A DNA stretch of 30,111 bases from Priapulus caudatus. Lineage: Eukaryota > Priapulida > Priapulimorpha > Priapulimorphida > Priapulidae. Location of the stretch: the NCBI RefSeq assembly GCF_000485595.1, contig NW_014577078.1:743838-773948 (forward strand), written 5' to 3'. The translations under genes and the position numbers were made by a program. Shown in pieces: positions 17,067 through 27,972 of the stretch; the first letter of the stretch is position 1; each line of letters begins with the position of its first letter. The notes below the pieces were generated by a model. The model had not been told where the DNA came from, did not search any database, and saw only the letters and a list, made by a program, of their open reading frames with translations.

Positions 17067-18085
17067 ATCAGACCATGCATTGTCCGACGATGACCCTGCA
17101 GTGATGATCGATTTGACTACTAAATGATTATCAATATGCTCTTATTTCCTGTAAAGTGGAAGCTTTCATACCGTATATATGGCTCCTTAGAGAAGCAAGT
17201 GCTCTTGAATGTGAGATTTTTCAAAGTGATATGTTAAGCAGGCCTGCATCTCAAACTATTGCGAGTTCAAAGTATGCTCTTGTTTAGGTTGACGAGGTGA
17301 TTAGTAATAAGCTATGTATGTTAGTATGACTATTAATTTAATATATAACATGGTACACTGAGTGCGCTTAGTATCACTGTTAGTTTGAAGCTGTGTCAAA
17401 TTACAGTGGATGTACAACTTGGTTTTTTCTAACTATATTAATTTTTGAAGATCTGTAAAGTTTTTATGTTGTATAAGTTTTTGTATTACTCCAAATATAA
17501 CACTTTAAGTATTAATTCATTGTAATTTATTTTATTTAGCATAAGAGGTTTAACGTTTAATATATTAAATACTAAAGTGCATAGTTCTACAAAGGGCATT
17601 GCGTTTTCTAATAACAAATGACAACAAATTGACGCATATAATGCATAATTTATTTTGTAATGAAAATATTATTTTCTAAACCGTAATAAATGTAAAAAAT
17701 ATAATTTAAACTGATATTTGCCTTTTTTGTTAACTTTAAGGTTACCTACTAGTACATTTTGCTGCTTATCTATGTATGATACAAAATTCTTTACAATGCC
17801 ATGTGAAGGATGTACGCATGTATAACATTGTATAATGTAACACCACAATGTATAAAAATGTGTATATATAGACTGATATGGGTGCCATCGTGTATGGTTG
17901 GCCATCGTACTCAGAAATAATTATTTTTACCGCTAAAATATAATTTATAAAATATAACATTTAAAAAAAAAATTATAAATAATAATTTAACCGCGGTATA
18001 ATTATTGGCCTTTTATCCAATCAGAGGTCGTGTTACACATAAGGAAGAGAGAGAAAAAGATAGGGAGAGGAATTCGTAATAGTAG
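17067..18085 (+). other. 3' untranslated region and flank of the KASH5-like gene
   Basis: AT-rich sequence without coding frames. Candidate polyadenylation signals are ATTAAA at 17564 and AATAAA at 17685. The extent of the 3' UTR cannot be fixed from sequence alone. Confidence 0.5.
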
Positions 18086-18088
18086 GTG

Positions 18089-18150
18089 TGCGTAGTAGTG
18101 ATTAGATCGCTAGACTGACATCTATAAAACCTGGGTTCGAATCCTCGTAA
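18089..18150 (+). mobile_element. tRNA-derived SINE head (or tRNA pseudogene)
   Basis: A perfect B box GGTTCGAATCC (18134-18144) is preceded at tRNA-like distance by an A-box-like TAGTAGTGATTAGATCGC and a weak anticodon stem (TAGA...TCTA). Stem pairing is too poor for a functional tRNA. It leads into the module at 18176-18228 that is shared with the foldback element downstream. Confidence 0.6.
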
Positions 18151-18175
18151 ATTCTCTGCTGAAATCTATTATATG

Positions 18176-18228
18176 TATTATAGGCGTAAATTCACATTTT
18201 GTGCCTAGGAGGGGGGGGGGTGAAAAAG
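18176..18228. repeat. module shared with the 18646-18990 foldback element
   Basis: TATTATAGGCGTAAATTCAC followed by ATTTTGTGCC, a G-run and TGAAAAAG. The same order of words occurs at about 18862-18907. Confidence 0.75.
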
Positions 18229-18297
18229 AGAGAAAGGATTAGAAAGAAAAGAAAGAGGAATAGGAATTGTCGCGTCCGTAATGTAATATGTTTGTGC

Positions 18298-18600
18298 ATG
18301 TGCCTACAATAAACGTACTGCGTACCTGTGCATGTGTGCGTCCATGCCTGTGTGTGGGCCGTATGTGTATTGGTACGTGCGTTTGTATGTGCGTGCGTGA
18401 AGAGAAATATTGCGAGAGAGAGAGAATGCGTGAGGGAGAGAGAGAGAAAGGGCGAGAGTCATGGAGAGGGAGAGGGAGAGAGAGAGAAAGGGCGAGAGTC
18501 ATGGAGAGGGAGAGGGAGAGGGTGAGCGAGAAGGCGAGAGAAGTAACTATTATTAGAAGGAATTTGTGCATCCGTGTCTGTGTGTGTGACTGCGCATGCG
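18298..18600. repeat. TG-rich and GA-rich microsatellites
   Basis: GTGTGCGT-type repeats (18298-18400) pass into GAGAGA repeats (18412-18540). The latter include a 40-base unit duplicated at 18451 and 18491 (GGCGAGAGTCATGGAGAGGG). Confidence 0.85.
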
Positions 18601-18645
18601 TTTGCACATCTCCGGCTGCATTCCTCCCTCACCCCCCCCCTCTCC

Positions 18646-18990
18646 CCCGCTTGCGGATAGTATCGCCCGCGGCATCAGGTGCACGGGGAAAAGTTAGCCA
18701 GACAAATGGCTGGTTTTCAGTTTCAACATTTTCACCCCACCCCAAAGCACAAAATATGGAGATACGGCTATAATACGCGTTTTTACAGTCACACAATCAC
18801 ACATACACACACGCGACCGGGCGCGCACACGCGGGTAAGGTTGCACGCACGCGTGCGCGTGTATTATAGGTGTAAATTCAAATTTTGTGCCTCGGGGGTG
18901 AAAAAGTTTCAGCTGAAATACGGTCATTTGGCTGGCAAACTTTTCACCGTGCGACTGATGCCGTGGACGATACTATCCGCGAGAGGAGAG
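18646..18990. mobile_element. 345-bp foldback MITE
   Basis: The left arm (GCGGATAGTATCGCCCGCGG, GCATCAGG, GAAAAGTTAGCCAGACAAAT) is matched along almost its whole length by the inverted right arm (GCGGATAGTATCGTCCACGG, GAAAAGTTTGCCAGCCAAAT). The arms exceed 100 bases, with a CA/CG-rich centre. No clear target duplication was found. Confidence 0.8.
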
Positions 18991-19639
18991 TAATAGTCCA
19001 CTAGCCACCCCCATGTCTTCTTTATTGAACCTAGAAATGTTGAGTACTATAAGGTTTTATGTTGGAAATGCAATATACAGGTCATAAGGACTCAGAAACT
19101 GCCGGATGCTAATTTGCATATGTGTAGCATTTTGCTTAATCGGCCTAATTAGCATATTAATTAGGTCAAATCACAAAAATCAAGAATATTTTCTTAGTAA
19201 TCCACATAGAGACTTCATTCGTGTGTCTAGACCCATGTTTTCGACACTAAGCAATTGATCTGGCATGGATCAAACCCCTACCATCCTTCCGACTGCAGAA
19301 ATCCAATATGGTGCATGCATAATGAGGTAAACCGAAAATCACCATAACTGAAAACTGTTGGAAGATAGAGACTTTGTTTTGATGTTTAGACCCATGTTCT
19401 TAACACCAAGGATTCCATCGTCTATAGAACTTATATATTTAACAGTAAGTTATATTATTATAAAAAGTTAAATATTATGATGCAGCTAGATCATGGAATA
19501 CATAGATGAACCACAACACCATCAAACTACTTACTATTCGCCTTCTCTTCATGTTGTGATATTCTCTCCAGTCTCAGATCCTCTTCTCCTTCCTTCTGCT
19601 CTTATATCCTTCTTCAGCATCATCTCGTTGTGTCAGTGA

Positions 19640-21017
19640 GTTACAACACTCATTTCTCCTTCACAACACAGTAGCTGGTACATGACAATCATTTGCTGCA
19701 CAACCACACTTCCTGCTGCAGGCATTTCCCTCTGCTCGGCAGCTGCAGCAATGACGTCCATGAGGTTTTTTGGTGCGGTAGGTTCTTTTGACAGCACTGG
19801 TACCACTTCATCATTATAAGGTAACTTCCCATCCATAGTTAGTGATTTGGACAGCAGGAGGGTCAGCCTTGTCTGCAGCCTTCCATAGCATCATTTGGAG
19901 ATGTGCTCTCCGGATAGGGAGTCTCAGGTTGATGTCTGTTGGTGGAAGGGACTTCACGGATGGAGGATTCTTTTGCTTGCGATAAATCTCGTACCTGGAA
20001 GCATTCATTGACGTGCATTTTTTCTGGCCATATAAATGTAGGAAGAAGGCTTTTCCAGTTGCCATCAGGTTACTGTCAGTGGCATCGTCCTTTCCAAGAA
20101 CTGAGTCTAGTCCAGCAATATTGGTCTGGTTGAGCACTTTCAGGGCGGACACTTTCCCTTTCCCATTAGGATAGGACACAGTGTCACAGCCTGAGAGTGC
20201 GTGCATTCCCAATATTTTCTTGCATTTCTTCCCGAGCTTGGTGACAGTGGCATTGATGTCAAGCACGGATCCATCCCACTTTTCCATTTGAACATGGCAT
20301 GATACTCCATCTTTCCAGCACCAGTACACGAGCAGCGCGAATACATCTGCGTCATCACTAAGGATGCGCACAGTCCGAGCTCCCACCGATGCAGCACGAA
20401 GCATGTAGCTGATGAGAGATACGTCTGCTTCATCATGATGCACAATACTGTTGGCTTGGCTCACAAGTTCAATGTTGCTACCAAGATCATGTGTGCAGAG
20501 TAGTTGTGAGAGCTGCCTGTTGTTGTTCTTGTTTTTCATGATGGCATCACGACCAGCTAGTGGTGAGTTCAGAGTCAGTTGATATGCAGTGGATCCCTCC
20601 CCGGCTCTCCTCTGCCTCTCGTGATCCTTTGCACCAATACTTTCATGCCGATCAAAGATGACATAAGTGTCTGCCCCTCTGTAGTTGATGAGGCGAGATT
20701 TTCTTCCTTCAGCAAGATCACCCACTGTACCCGAGGATGGCCAGACATTGTGGTAAAGTAGCTGAGAGGCGTCCACCAGCAGAGTGCCAGAGGGAAGAGG
20801 GTTCCTTATGATGACGCCGAGATGTTTAACTAGTACTGACTTGTTTCCCTTTCGGAGGAATCCATACTCGTCGATGAGTGATGGAGAAACAGGGCACAGC
20901 TCATGATGGAAGACAGCAGACAACTCAAGATTCCTCTTCTGTCCAACGATCAGGAGACGGGCGAATAGCGTTTCCAGGTCATAGACAATTTTGTTTTTCA
21001 CTTTTACACTTTTTGAT
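19640..21017 (-). pseudogene. PIN-like/CXC repeat-protein family, left copy, broken
   Basis: Read leftward. The N-terminus is cut at the inner boundary of the palindrome near 21015. Recognisable parts, in order, are KNKIVYDLETLFARL, GADTYVIFDRHESIGAKDHE, ERQRRAGEGSTAYQL, SIVHHDEADVSLISY, ILSDDADVFALLVYW and GMHALSGCDTVSYPNGKGK. These are acidic motifs of the FEN1/PIN-like type found in a large repeat-borne family in cnidarians, fish and other aquatic animals. After NYGWEVTL a one-base insertion near 19830 causes a frameshift. Further indels scramble the downstream Cys-rich (CXC/tesmin-like) region. Function in the family is unknown to me; a transposon origin is likely. Confidence 0.8.
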
Positions 21018-22014
21018 ATTGGTAGCAACATTGAACTTGTGACCCTAGCCAACAGTATTGTGCATCATGATGAAGCAGACATATCTCTCATCAGCTACAT
21101 GCTTCGTGCTGCATCGGTGGGAGCTCGGACTGTGCGCATCCTTAGTGATGACGCAGATGTATTCGTGCTGCTCGTGTACTGGTGCTGGAAAGATGGAGTA
21201 TCATGCCATGTTCAGATGGAAAAGTGGGATGGATCCGTGCTTGACATCAATGCCACTGTCACCAAGCTCGGGAAGAAATGCAAGAAAATATTGGGAATGC
21301 ACGCACTCTCAGGCTGTGACACTGTGTCCTATCCTAATGGGAAAGGGAAAGTGTCCGCCCTGAAAGTGCTCAACCAGACCAATATTGCTGGACTAGACTC
21401 AGTTCTTGGAAAGGACGATGCCACTGACAGTGACCTGATGGCAACTGGCAAAGCCTTCTTCCTACATTTATATGGCCAGAAGAAATGCACGTCAATGAAT
21501 GCTTCCAGGTACGAGATTTATCGCAAGCAAAAGAATCCTCCATCCGTGAAGTCCCTTCCACCAACAGACATCAACCTGAGACTCCCTATCCGGAGAGCAC
21601 ATCTCCAAATGATGCTATGGAAGGCTGCAGACAAGGCTGACCCTCCTGCTGTCCAAATCACTAACTATGGATGAAAAGTTACTGTAAATGATGAAGTGGT
21701 ACCAGTGATGTTAAAAGAACCTACCGCACCAAAAAAATCATGGACGTCATTAGCTGCAAGCTGCGAGCAGAGAAATGCCTGCAGCAGGAAGTGTGGTTGT
21801 GCAGCAAATGGATTGTCATGTACCAGCTACTATGTGTGTGAAGGAGGAAATGAGTGTTGTAACTCACTGACACAACGAGATGATGCTGAAGAAGGATATA
21901 AAGAGCAGAAGGAAGGAGAAGAGGATCTAGAGACTGGAGAGAATGATCACAACCATGAAGGAAGGCGAATAGTAAGTAGTTTGATGGTGTTGGGTGTTCA
22001 TCTATGTATTCCAT
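21014..22014 (+). pseudogene. PIN-like/CXC repeat-protein family, right copy, broken
   Basis: This is the inverted copy of the C-terminal half only, starting at DIGSNIELV. It keeps HHDEADISLISY, ILSDDADVFVLLVYW and GMHALSGCDTVSYPNGKGK. The TGG codon of the NYGW motif has become TGA (21672-21674). After that stop the frame continues in register into SCEQRNACSRKCGCAANGLS and the following CTSYYVCEGGNECCN, a recognisable CXC domain lost by frameshift in the left copy. Thus each copy carries a different inactivating lesion. Confidence 0.8.
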
Positions 22015-22513
22015 GATCTAGCTGCATCATAATATTTATCATTTTCATATATAATAATAACTTACTGTATAATATAGAAGTTCTATAGACGATGGAATCC
22101 TTGGTGTTAAGAACATGGGCTAAACATCAAAACAAAGTCTCTATCTTCCAACAGTTGCTCAATTATACTGCCTGATTTTACGGTTTACCTCATTATGCAT
22201 GGCAGCCATATTGGATTTCTGGCAGTCGGATAGAAGGTAGGGGTTTGAATCCATGCCAGATCAATTGCTTAGTGTCGAAAACATGGGTCTAGACAAACGA
22301 ATGAAGTCTCTATGTGGATTACTAAGGAAGATATTCTTGATTTAGTGATTTGACCTAATTAATACGCTAATTAGGCCGATTATGCAAAATGCTACACATA
22401 TGCAAATTAGCATCCGGCAGTTTGTGAGTCCTTATGACCTGTATATTGCATTTCCAACATAAAACCTTATAGTACTCGACATTTCTAGGTTCACTAGGCT
22501 GGCTAGTAGACTA

Positions 22514-22935
22514 TATCCCTCCTTGCTGTGACACAATCCGTCTCGAAACCGAAGAACATAGGTGCGGACGAAAAAAACTTTAAAGTCACCGATTATCTAT
22601 CCAGACCACATACATCTCACAGGAAATCGTTGGCGAAAGGGGCGGCGTGCTAGTAATAACTGCGCGAAACAATTCGATGGCCTCTCTCACTGTTAGCACA
22701 CACGCGTGCGGTGCGTGTGACGATATAAACGTCATACGCGTGTTATTATTTTGTATATGCAGGTTACTATATCGAAGGTTTAATTGCAATGTGCAGGCCT
22801 ATTACAGCACAGATATTCTCATCGAACTATTATTAACGAAAGGGGCATGCACTAGACGATATAGAAATAGAAACTATAGTGCTTACGTAAACGCAAGAAG
22901 CAGTGTTCTATGTGTGGCAGACTACTATATGTGTG
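22514..22935. other. intergenic, no gene seen
   Basis: No motif or convincing frame. The plus-strand frame at 22647-23006 runs into T-rich simple sequence. Confidence 0.5.
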
Positions 22936-22944
22936 GCAGACATA

Positions 22945-23052
22945 CTATTTTATTTTATTTTATTTTATTTTTTTATTTTTTCATTTTTATTTTTTTTATA
23001 AATTAAAAATAAATAAATAAAAATTTAAAAAATATAATAATAAAAAATAAAA
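22945..23052. repeat. T-rich/A-rich simple sequence able to fold back
   Basis: (TTTTA)n and T-runs are followed directly by AAATAAATAA and A-runs. They form an imperfect low-complexity inverted repeat around 22998. Confidence 0.8.
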
Positions 23053-23445
23053 CATATAACTGCTGTTAAACACCGGAAAATCGCTATGGCGTCACTGGGC
23101 CACCATAGACTACCCAGTTTTAATGAGTGTAATAACATTTGCAGTGACAACGCTCTTCACGAAAACTTGTTTTGAAGTGCAATTGAAAAGTTAAACAAGT
23201 AATTTATGTTCCGCTGTGGACGTGGATTGTGTTAGACAGTTCCTAAATACAGCTCGGTTTAATCAGTGTCTAGATGGTTCTGCACAAAGCTACACATAAC
23301 ACAGTGGGGATGGGTTGCAAATTGTAAAATTGTTGATACAGAAATAGTATAACCTCGGGGGCCCGTTGTCTGAAACAAACTTTATAACATTAATTTTTTT
23401 CTCACCGAACTTTTAACTTTTAACTAACATTGAACTGTTACATGA

Positions 23446-23447
23446 AC

Positions 23448-23508
<61 letters not shown>
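23446..23508. repeat. (CA)n(TA)n compound microsatellite
   Basis: About 10 CA units are followed by more than 20 TA units. Confidence 0.95.
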
Positions 23509-23511
<3 letters not shown>

Positions 23512-24285
23512 TGTTTATAGATAGCATAGCGTGCCATCGATACAAACCCAGCTGGGCTTTCAAGGTGACATGCGGCCGACCAATAAAAGCAATAATGCAT
23601 AAATAAATGCGATGCAACAACGCCGTCGCGTAGCAAGAAACCCCGTTACTATAGTCACTTGCTGTTATGCAAGCAATACCATGTAAATATTGTAATGGTC
23701 GAGAAAATATGAGACCGGTCAGGAAGACTGCTCTATGGAATTTACTGACAACCGCTCAATTACTACTAGTCTACGGTGGCGTCACAGTAGGACGTGACCC
23801 ACGAACCGCGGAGAAAAGGGTCAGCTAGTTTCCTGTCACTTGCCATGTCCAGATCGATGAGCATGTCCGAGACTCAGATTACACTGAGTGAGTTGGAGTT
23901 GATCTAGACACAGGCACGTGGGCCGTTTCAATAATAAAATGAAACACAATTTGTATTTATAACGAAAGTCTTAATGTTTAATTATGTATTTTCTATCGTC
24001 CAGAAATCTCACGTAAATTTCGTTCAAAAACTCCACTGCAACACAAAATCCCGCCGCACGCGCTCTTACTGAAACGGCCCGAGTACCTTTGAATGTAGAG
24101 ACTGGCCGTGACGAGGCGAGATAACGCATAACGAATCGAGAGCTGGCTAATTATAATGCCTGTTATAGATGAAGTCGCGTCACCCATAACGCACTCACGC
24201 GGCGAGCTCAGTGGTCGGAGAATGCGCGCTGATGCTCAAAATTGATCCTGGTCCACACATATAGTGGCCGCTCGTCTGACCGATG
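23509..24285. other. intergenic, no gene seen
   Basis: Mixed composition. No frame of note, no RNA signature and no clear repeat pairs were found. Confidence 0.5.
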
Positions 24286-24287
24286 GC

Positions 24288-24822
24288 TAGCTACAGCAAG
24301 GCGTCGGCTACAGCAAGGCGTCGGCTACAGCAGGGCGTCGACTACAGAAGGGCTTCGGCTACAGCAAGGCGTTGACTACAGCAGGGCGTCGGCTACAGCA
24401 ACGCGTCGGCTATAGCAAGGCGTAGACTACAGCAAAGTGTCAGTTACAGCAGGGCGTCGGCTACAGCAAGGCGTCGACTACAGCAGGGCGTCGACTACAG
24501 CAAAGCGTCAGTTACAGCAAGGCGTCGGCTACAGCAGGGCGTCGGCTACAGCAGGGCGTCGGCTACAGCAAGGCGTCGGCTACAGCAGGACGACGGCTAC
24601 ATCAAGGCGTCGGCTACAGCAGGGCGTCGACTACAGCAGAGCGTCGACTACAACAGGGGTTGACTACGGCATGGGTTGACTACGACAGAGGTTGACTACG
24701 ACAGAGGTTGACTACGGCAGGGGTTGACTACGACAGGGCTTTGACTACGACAGGGGTTGACTGCGGCAATGGTTAACTACGGCAGGGGTTGACTACGACA
24801 GGGCTTTGACTACGACGGGTAG
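24288..24822. repeat. 17-bp minisatellite passing into a 16-17-bp variant array
   Basis: From 24290 to about 24650 the unit CTACAGCARGGCGTCGG repeats about 21 times with single-base variants. From about 24650 to 24822 the related unit GACTACGRCAGRGGTT continues the array. The open frame through it is a product of the repeat and is not a gene. Confidence 0.93.
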
Positions 24823-25205
24823 GATGAATAATGAACATTCGACGCCTGGCGAAAATCCATCAATCTCTCCCAGGCGGCTATTAACGGCGGCGGCGCGGCC
24901 ACGCTCGACGAGCGTTAACTCATTCTTTGTCGATATCTAATCCATGCGTTTAGATCGAGTTCGAGATCGGTGTCGGCACGATTATCAGCGACTGCAGCGG
25001 CGGCGCTGCTCGCATATGCATAATTGGCTGCCTTATTAAGCGACCAATTGCCCTATTATTGCTTTTTAAAGGACGGTCGCTTGAAATTTCCCGAACCGAA
25101 ATGAGAAACATGATACGTGCGCTCGCGGGCATATAGTGGCGATGGTAACGTGCGCGCCATCGCGCCTATTGTGCGTGATGCCGTAACTAGCGTGTATGCC
25201 ATAGA
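24823..25205. other. intergenic, GC-richer patch without gene
   Basis: Contains GGCGGCGGCGC words near 24884-24900 and 24998-25006. No coding signature. Confidence 0.5.
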
Positions 25206-25222
25206 TATATATCTATATATAG

Positions 25223-25262
25223 CAAGAGCTAATAAAGACAAATTTGTCTTTATTAACTCTTG
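25223..25262. mobile_element. 40-bp palindrome sharing CAAGAG...CTCTTG ends with 7371-7416
   Basis: CAAGAGCTAATAAAGACAAA folds back through an AATT centre to TTATTAACTCTTG. The (AT)-rich flanks contain a shared ATATATATCTATA word on both sides, but no exact adjacent target duplication can be proved in such simple sequence. Confidence 0.55.
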
Positions 25263-25678
25263 ATATATATCTATACACATGTGTATATAGAAGAGTACAT
25301 GTGTATATCTATCATGCGCGCGCTTATTTAAGTAGCGTGCATGTTACGGCACGTGCGTAATTGCACGAACCTGACTAATTCCTATAAACATAAACAAAAG
25401 AGAACCGCTAACCTCTATCAAAAAATCCCGGCGAGCTGTTCCAACCGCTTGATGCATTTTCTAGCGTAAATAAGAGAGAACGAGGGAGAGAGGAATCTGT
25501 AGCGAGCACAAAACAAATTGAAGACATCGCTAAGTAGTTATCGCTAATGACTACTTTAAACATAAATAAAGCTGTACTTTCCGGTTGTTACATGTGGCAT
25601 TAGAAAATAGGAAACGAACCAACCCGAGAGGCTAAAAGCATGCATTAAAATATATACCAACATCTCAAACATTAGTAA

Positions 25679-26015
25679 AAACTCTTTGTTCCTGTTTGAT
25701 GGCTCTTCTATAATAAAAATTAACAAATCGGAGATGATGGAAAATGTAGAGAGACTAAAGACGAAAGGCAGAAAAGACGCCGTAAAAACTATTTTATTCA
25801 TAAAAGCAGTAAAAACTATTTTATTCCTAAAAACAGTAAAAACTATTTTTTTCTTAAAAGCAGTAAAAACTATTTTATTCGTAAAAGCAGTAAAAACTGA
25901 TTTATGCCTGCTCTACTATAGAACATATTAGGATAAGGGAAATCGGTAGAGAAGCCAGAGACAACAAAACTTTCTATCTGTTTGACATATCTTCTATTAT
26001 AAGCAAATACGTAGC
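25679..26015. repeat. 27-bp minisatellite between two related flanks
   Basis: The unit GTAAAAACTATTTTATTCNT plus AAAAGCA repeats about five times (25781-25907). The outer flanks are themselves related: CTGTTTGATGGCTCTTCTAT at 25692 and CTGTTTGACATATCTTCTAT at 25978, which translate to LFDGSSII and LFDISSII. The region looks like a decayed repeat with a later internal expansion. Confidence 0.7.
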
Positions 26016-27100
26016 TAGATAGCTGTTGTAGAATCTGTAAGGAGCCCAAGATTGGAGAAAGAACTGTTAGTATCGTAGGTCAAGGTGTGTGCTTTACGCG
26101 TGTAAAACAGCGCTTGTTTTACAGACAATAATACAACGAGTCTCGGGATGAGATCGTACCTCATCAACTGTTTATATAAACACGTAGAGTTGGAGGTGGC
26201 AAGGTAGCGGACCTCGTACTGTATATGGGATTGAAATCCAATAACTAGGTACCTGACCACTGTTGCAATCTTTACAGGTTTTCTGGAAACTTTAGGCCTA
26301 TTGCATCTTCCGCGTTATTTACTCAACGATAAAGCAGGCGGATAGTTGAATTGCGAATCTGGACTAGGAAGAAGTTGATTAAGCACAGTGAAACAGCGTG
26401 AACACAGCTCCTTGTGGGACGCCTGAGGCAAGCAGCCAAATCTCTTGCCCTGCAAAGCTACTTTAATTGTTGTTGTTATTTAGGGAGCACCTGGTTCACT
26501 ATAATTATAGAGGTTTCTTATGGATGCTACTGCACTCGAATTTGAATTGTAGCTTTTGTCAGGAGGATTTTATGCAATTCAAAAAGTCTAGCGTAACTGT
26601 TTCCATCTGGCCTACATCATTTGATCATATGCCCACGCCTGTCATAGTCACCAGCAGTCAGGATTAGCGGTGTATCTTACAGGATCGGCACTTCCGGAAT
26701 CCACGCTGGCAAGATTATGGTGCTTGACTTCGCCCTCTCCGCTGCTATTCAAGTAGTTATCGCAAGCCGATGTTGGCAGACGACGGAGCGTCGATTGTCA
26801 CAGGAGAGTATTGCGCAATCACTAAAACATCTGGAGAGACTAGTAAGCCTAGCGCTAATTATCATAGAGGGCCATTAATATTCTCCCCCCACACACACAC
26901 ATAGGCCGAAGCGTTTGTGCGAACTCAACATTGACGTTAATAAACGAACGGTCTGTAAATATAGCAGAGTTTGTACAATATGAATTTAGTTCGGAGCGTA
27001 AAATGATCAAACATGACGCTGTGCGTATGCGCGCAACAGTAATTTTCAAACGCGAGTTTTCGATATTTTATGATCGTGTATGTCTTGTCTTGTCTTTGAC
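26016..27100. other. intergenic, no gene seen
   Basis: No recognised domain in any frame. A short CA run lies at about 26888-26900. Confidence 0.45.
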
Positions 27101-27139
27101 CATCCTCACGGATAAGAGGCGGAAATCACAGATGATGCC

Positions 27140-27620
27140 AGCATCATTTCCTTCTAACTCTCTCCGATTTTTTGCAGATTATAGTGTAGCTTCTCAAAGC
27201 TATGGTGCGACGTTCTGCACAATCAGATGTTCCGGACGTCTTCAGTATGGCGACATAATTATATGGATCAGTCTTGGGGCCATTCTCATTCTCCAGTCTC
27301 CACGGCTTTGTTGCACAACTTGCATAGAAACTATAGGCTACAGTGTCATTGTCAACTTTTAAAAGCTCGACTGGTAACTCATCTACGATTGTAGCCTATT
27401 CTTTCGGAAGTCTCCGAATAGCAGCGGTAACGCCTGGTTTCATGATTTCTGGGAATTCATCTCGCGTTATATCTTTACAGTCATCCACTATTTCAGACAA
27501 CTTTTACATATCATTGAGATCTGTCGACAGGCGATTCCGCTCATCTTTGATATTTCGGTGCCTAAGCTGAGATTTTTTCGCTATAATTTAATCAAAATGA
27601 AAGCTTTACGAGTGCGGTTA
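27140..27620 (-). pseudogene. non-LTR retrotransposon (LINE) reverse transcriptase fragment
   Basis: Read on the minus strand, the frame gives TAAIRRLPKE, a stop, then ATIVDELPVELLKVDNDTVA, later PYNYVAILKTSGTSDCAERR and TIAL. This is the order of motifs at the start of many LINE reverse transcriptases (A-I-x-x-L-P-x-G-K-A-x-G-x-D-E-L-P-x-E-L-L-K, then D-C-x-N-Y-R-T-I-A-L). A TAG replaces the Lys codon at about 27400, and further stops lie downstream. Only part of the fingers/palm is left, without the YADD box. Confidence 0.65.
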
Positions 27621-27640
27621 TATATGTTGCAGGACTTGCT

Positions 27641-27865
27641 CTACTTGTTGGCCATGTTGGGCGACGTTTCTTTGGCTTTAAGCAACCGTCTCTCATTAAT
27701 TAATTACACAGTGGTTTCTGATATCGATCGTTTCTTCTTTAGAAACGTGAATACCTCCATCAAAATTATCATATAACTAATAATATACAGGTTTCTGGTA
27801 ACGCATTCACGATACTATAGAGGTAATATAGTTAGATCTGTGAATTAAATATCCATACCCGGGCG
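27641..27865. other. short intergenic stretch
   Basis: AT-rich, no feature seen. Confidence 0.4.
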
Positions 27866-27885
27866 GACAGACAGACAAACAGACA

Positions 27886-27971
<86 letters not shown>
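27866..27971. repeat. (CAGA)n/(AC)n microsatellite
   Basis: GACAGACA units are followed by about 40 AC dinucleotides. Confidence 0.96.

Positions 27972-27972
<1 letters not shown>

Larger units (their letters stand above)
18987..22513. repeat. 3.5-kb inverted duplication (arms about 1.5 kb, spacer 524 bp)
   Basis: The left arm 18987-20489 and right arm 21014-22513 are inverted copies with few differences. They run from a TAGTCNACTAGCCA word at the outer ends to GGTAGCAACATTGAACTTGT at the inner ends. The spacer 20490-21013 is single copy and encodes the N-terminal half of the repeat protein read leftward. Confidence 0.92.

Noticed and set aside
18288-18773. 161-codon plus-strand frame
   Set aside because: Composed of translated TG- and GA-rich simple sequence (VCVC, ERER runs).
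22236-22262. B-box-like GGTTTGAATCC in the right arm of the palindrome
   Set aside because: It deviates at the key C of GGTTCGA, is altered in the left arm, and has no A box at the proper distance.
24437-24679. Open frame of 80 codons with RRLQQGVDYSRAS repeats
   Set aside because: It is the translation of a 17-bp minisatellite whose period is not a multiple of three; other frames are similarly repetitive.
24288-24822. Regular array that might suggest a CRISPR
   Set aside because: There are no unique spacers; the unit is a simple 17-bp tandem repeat in animal DNA.
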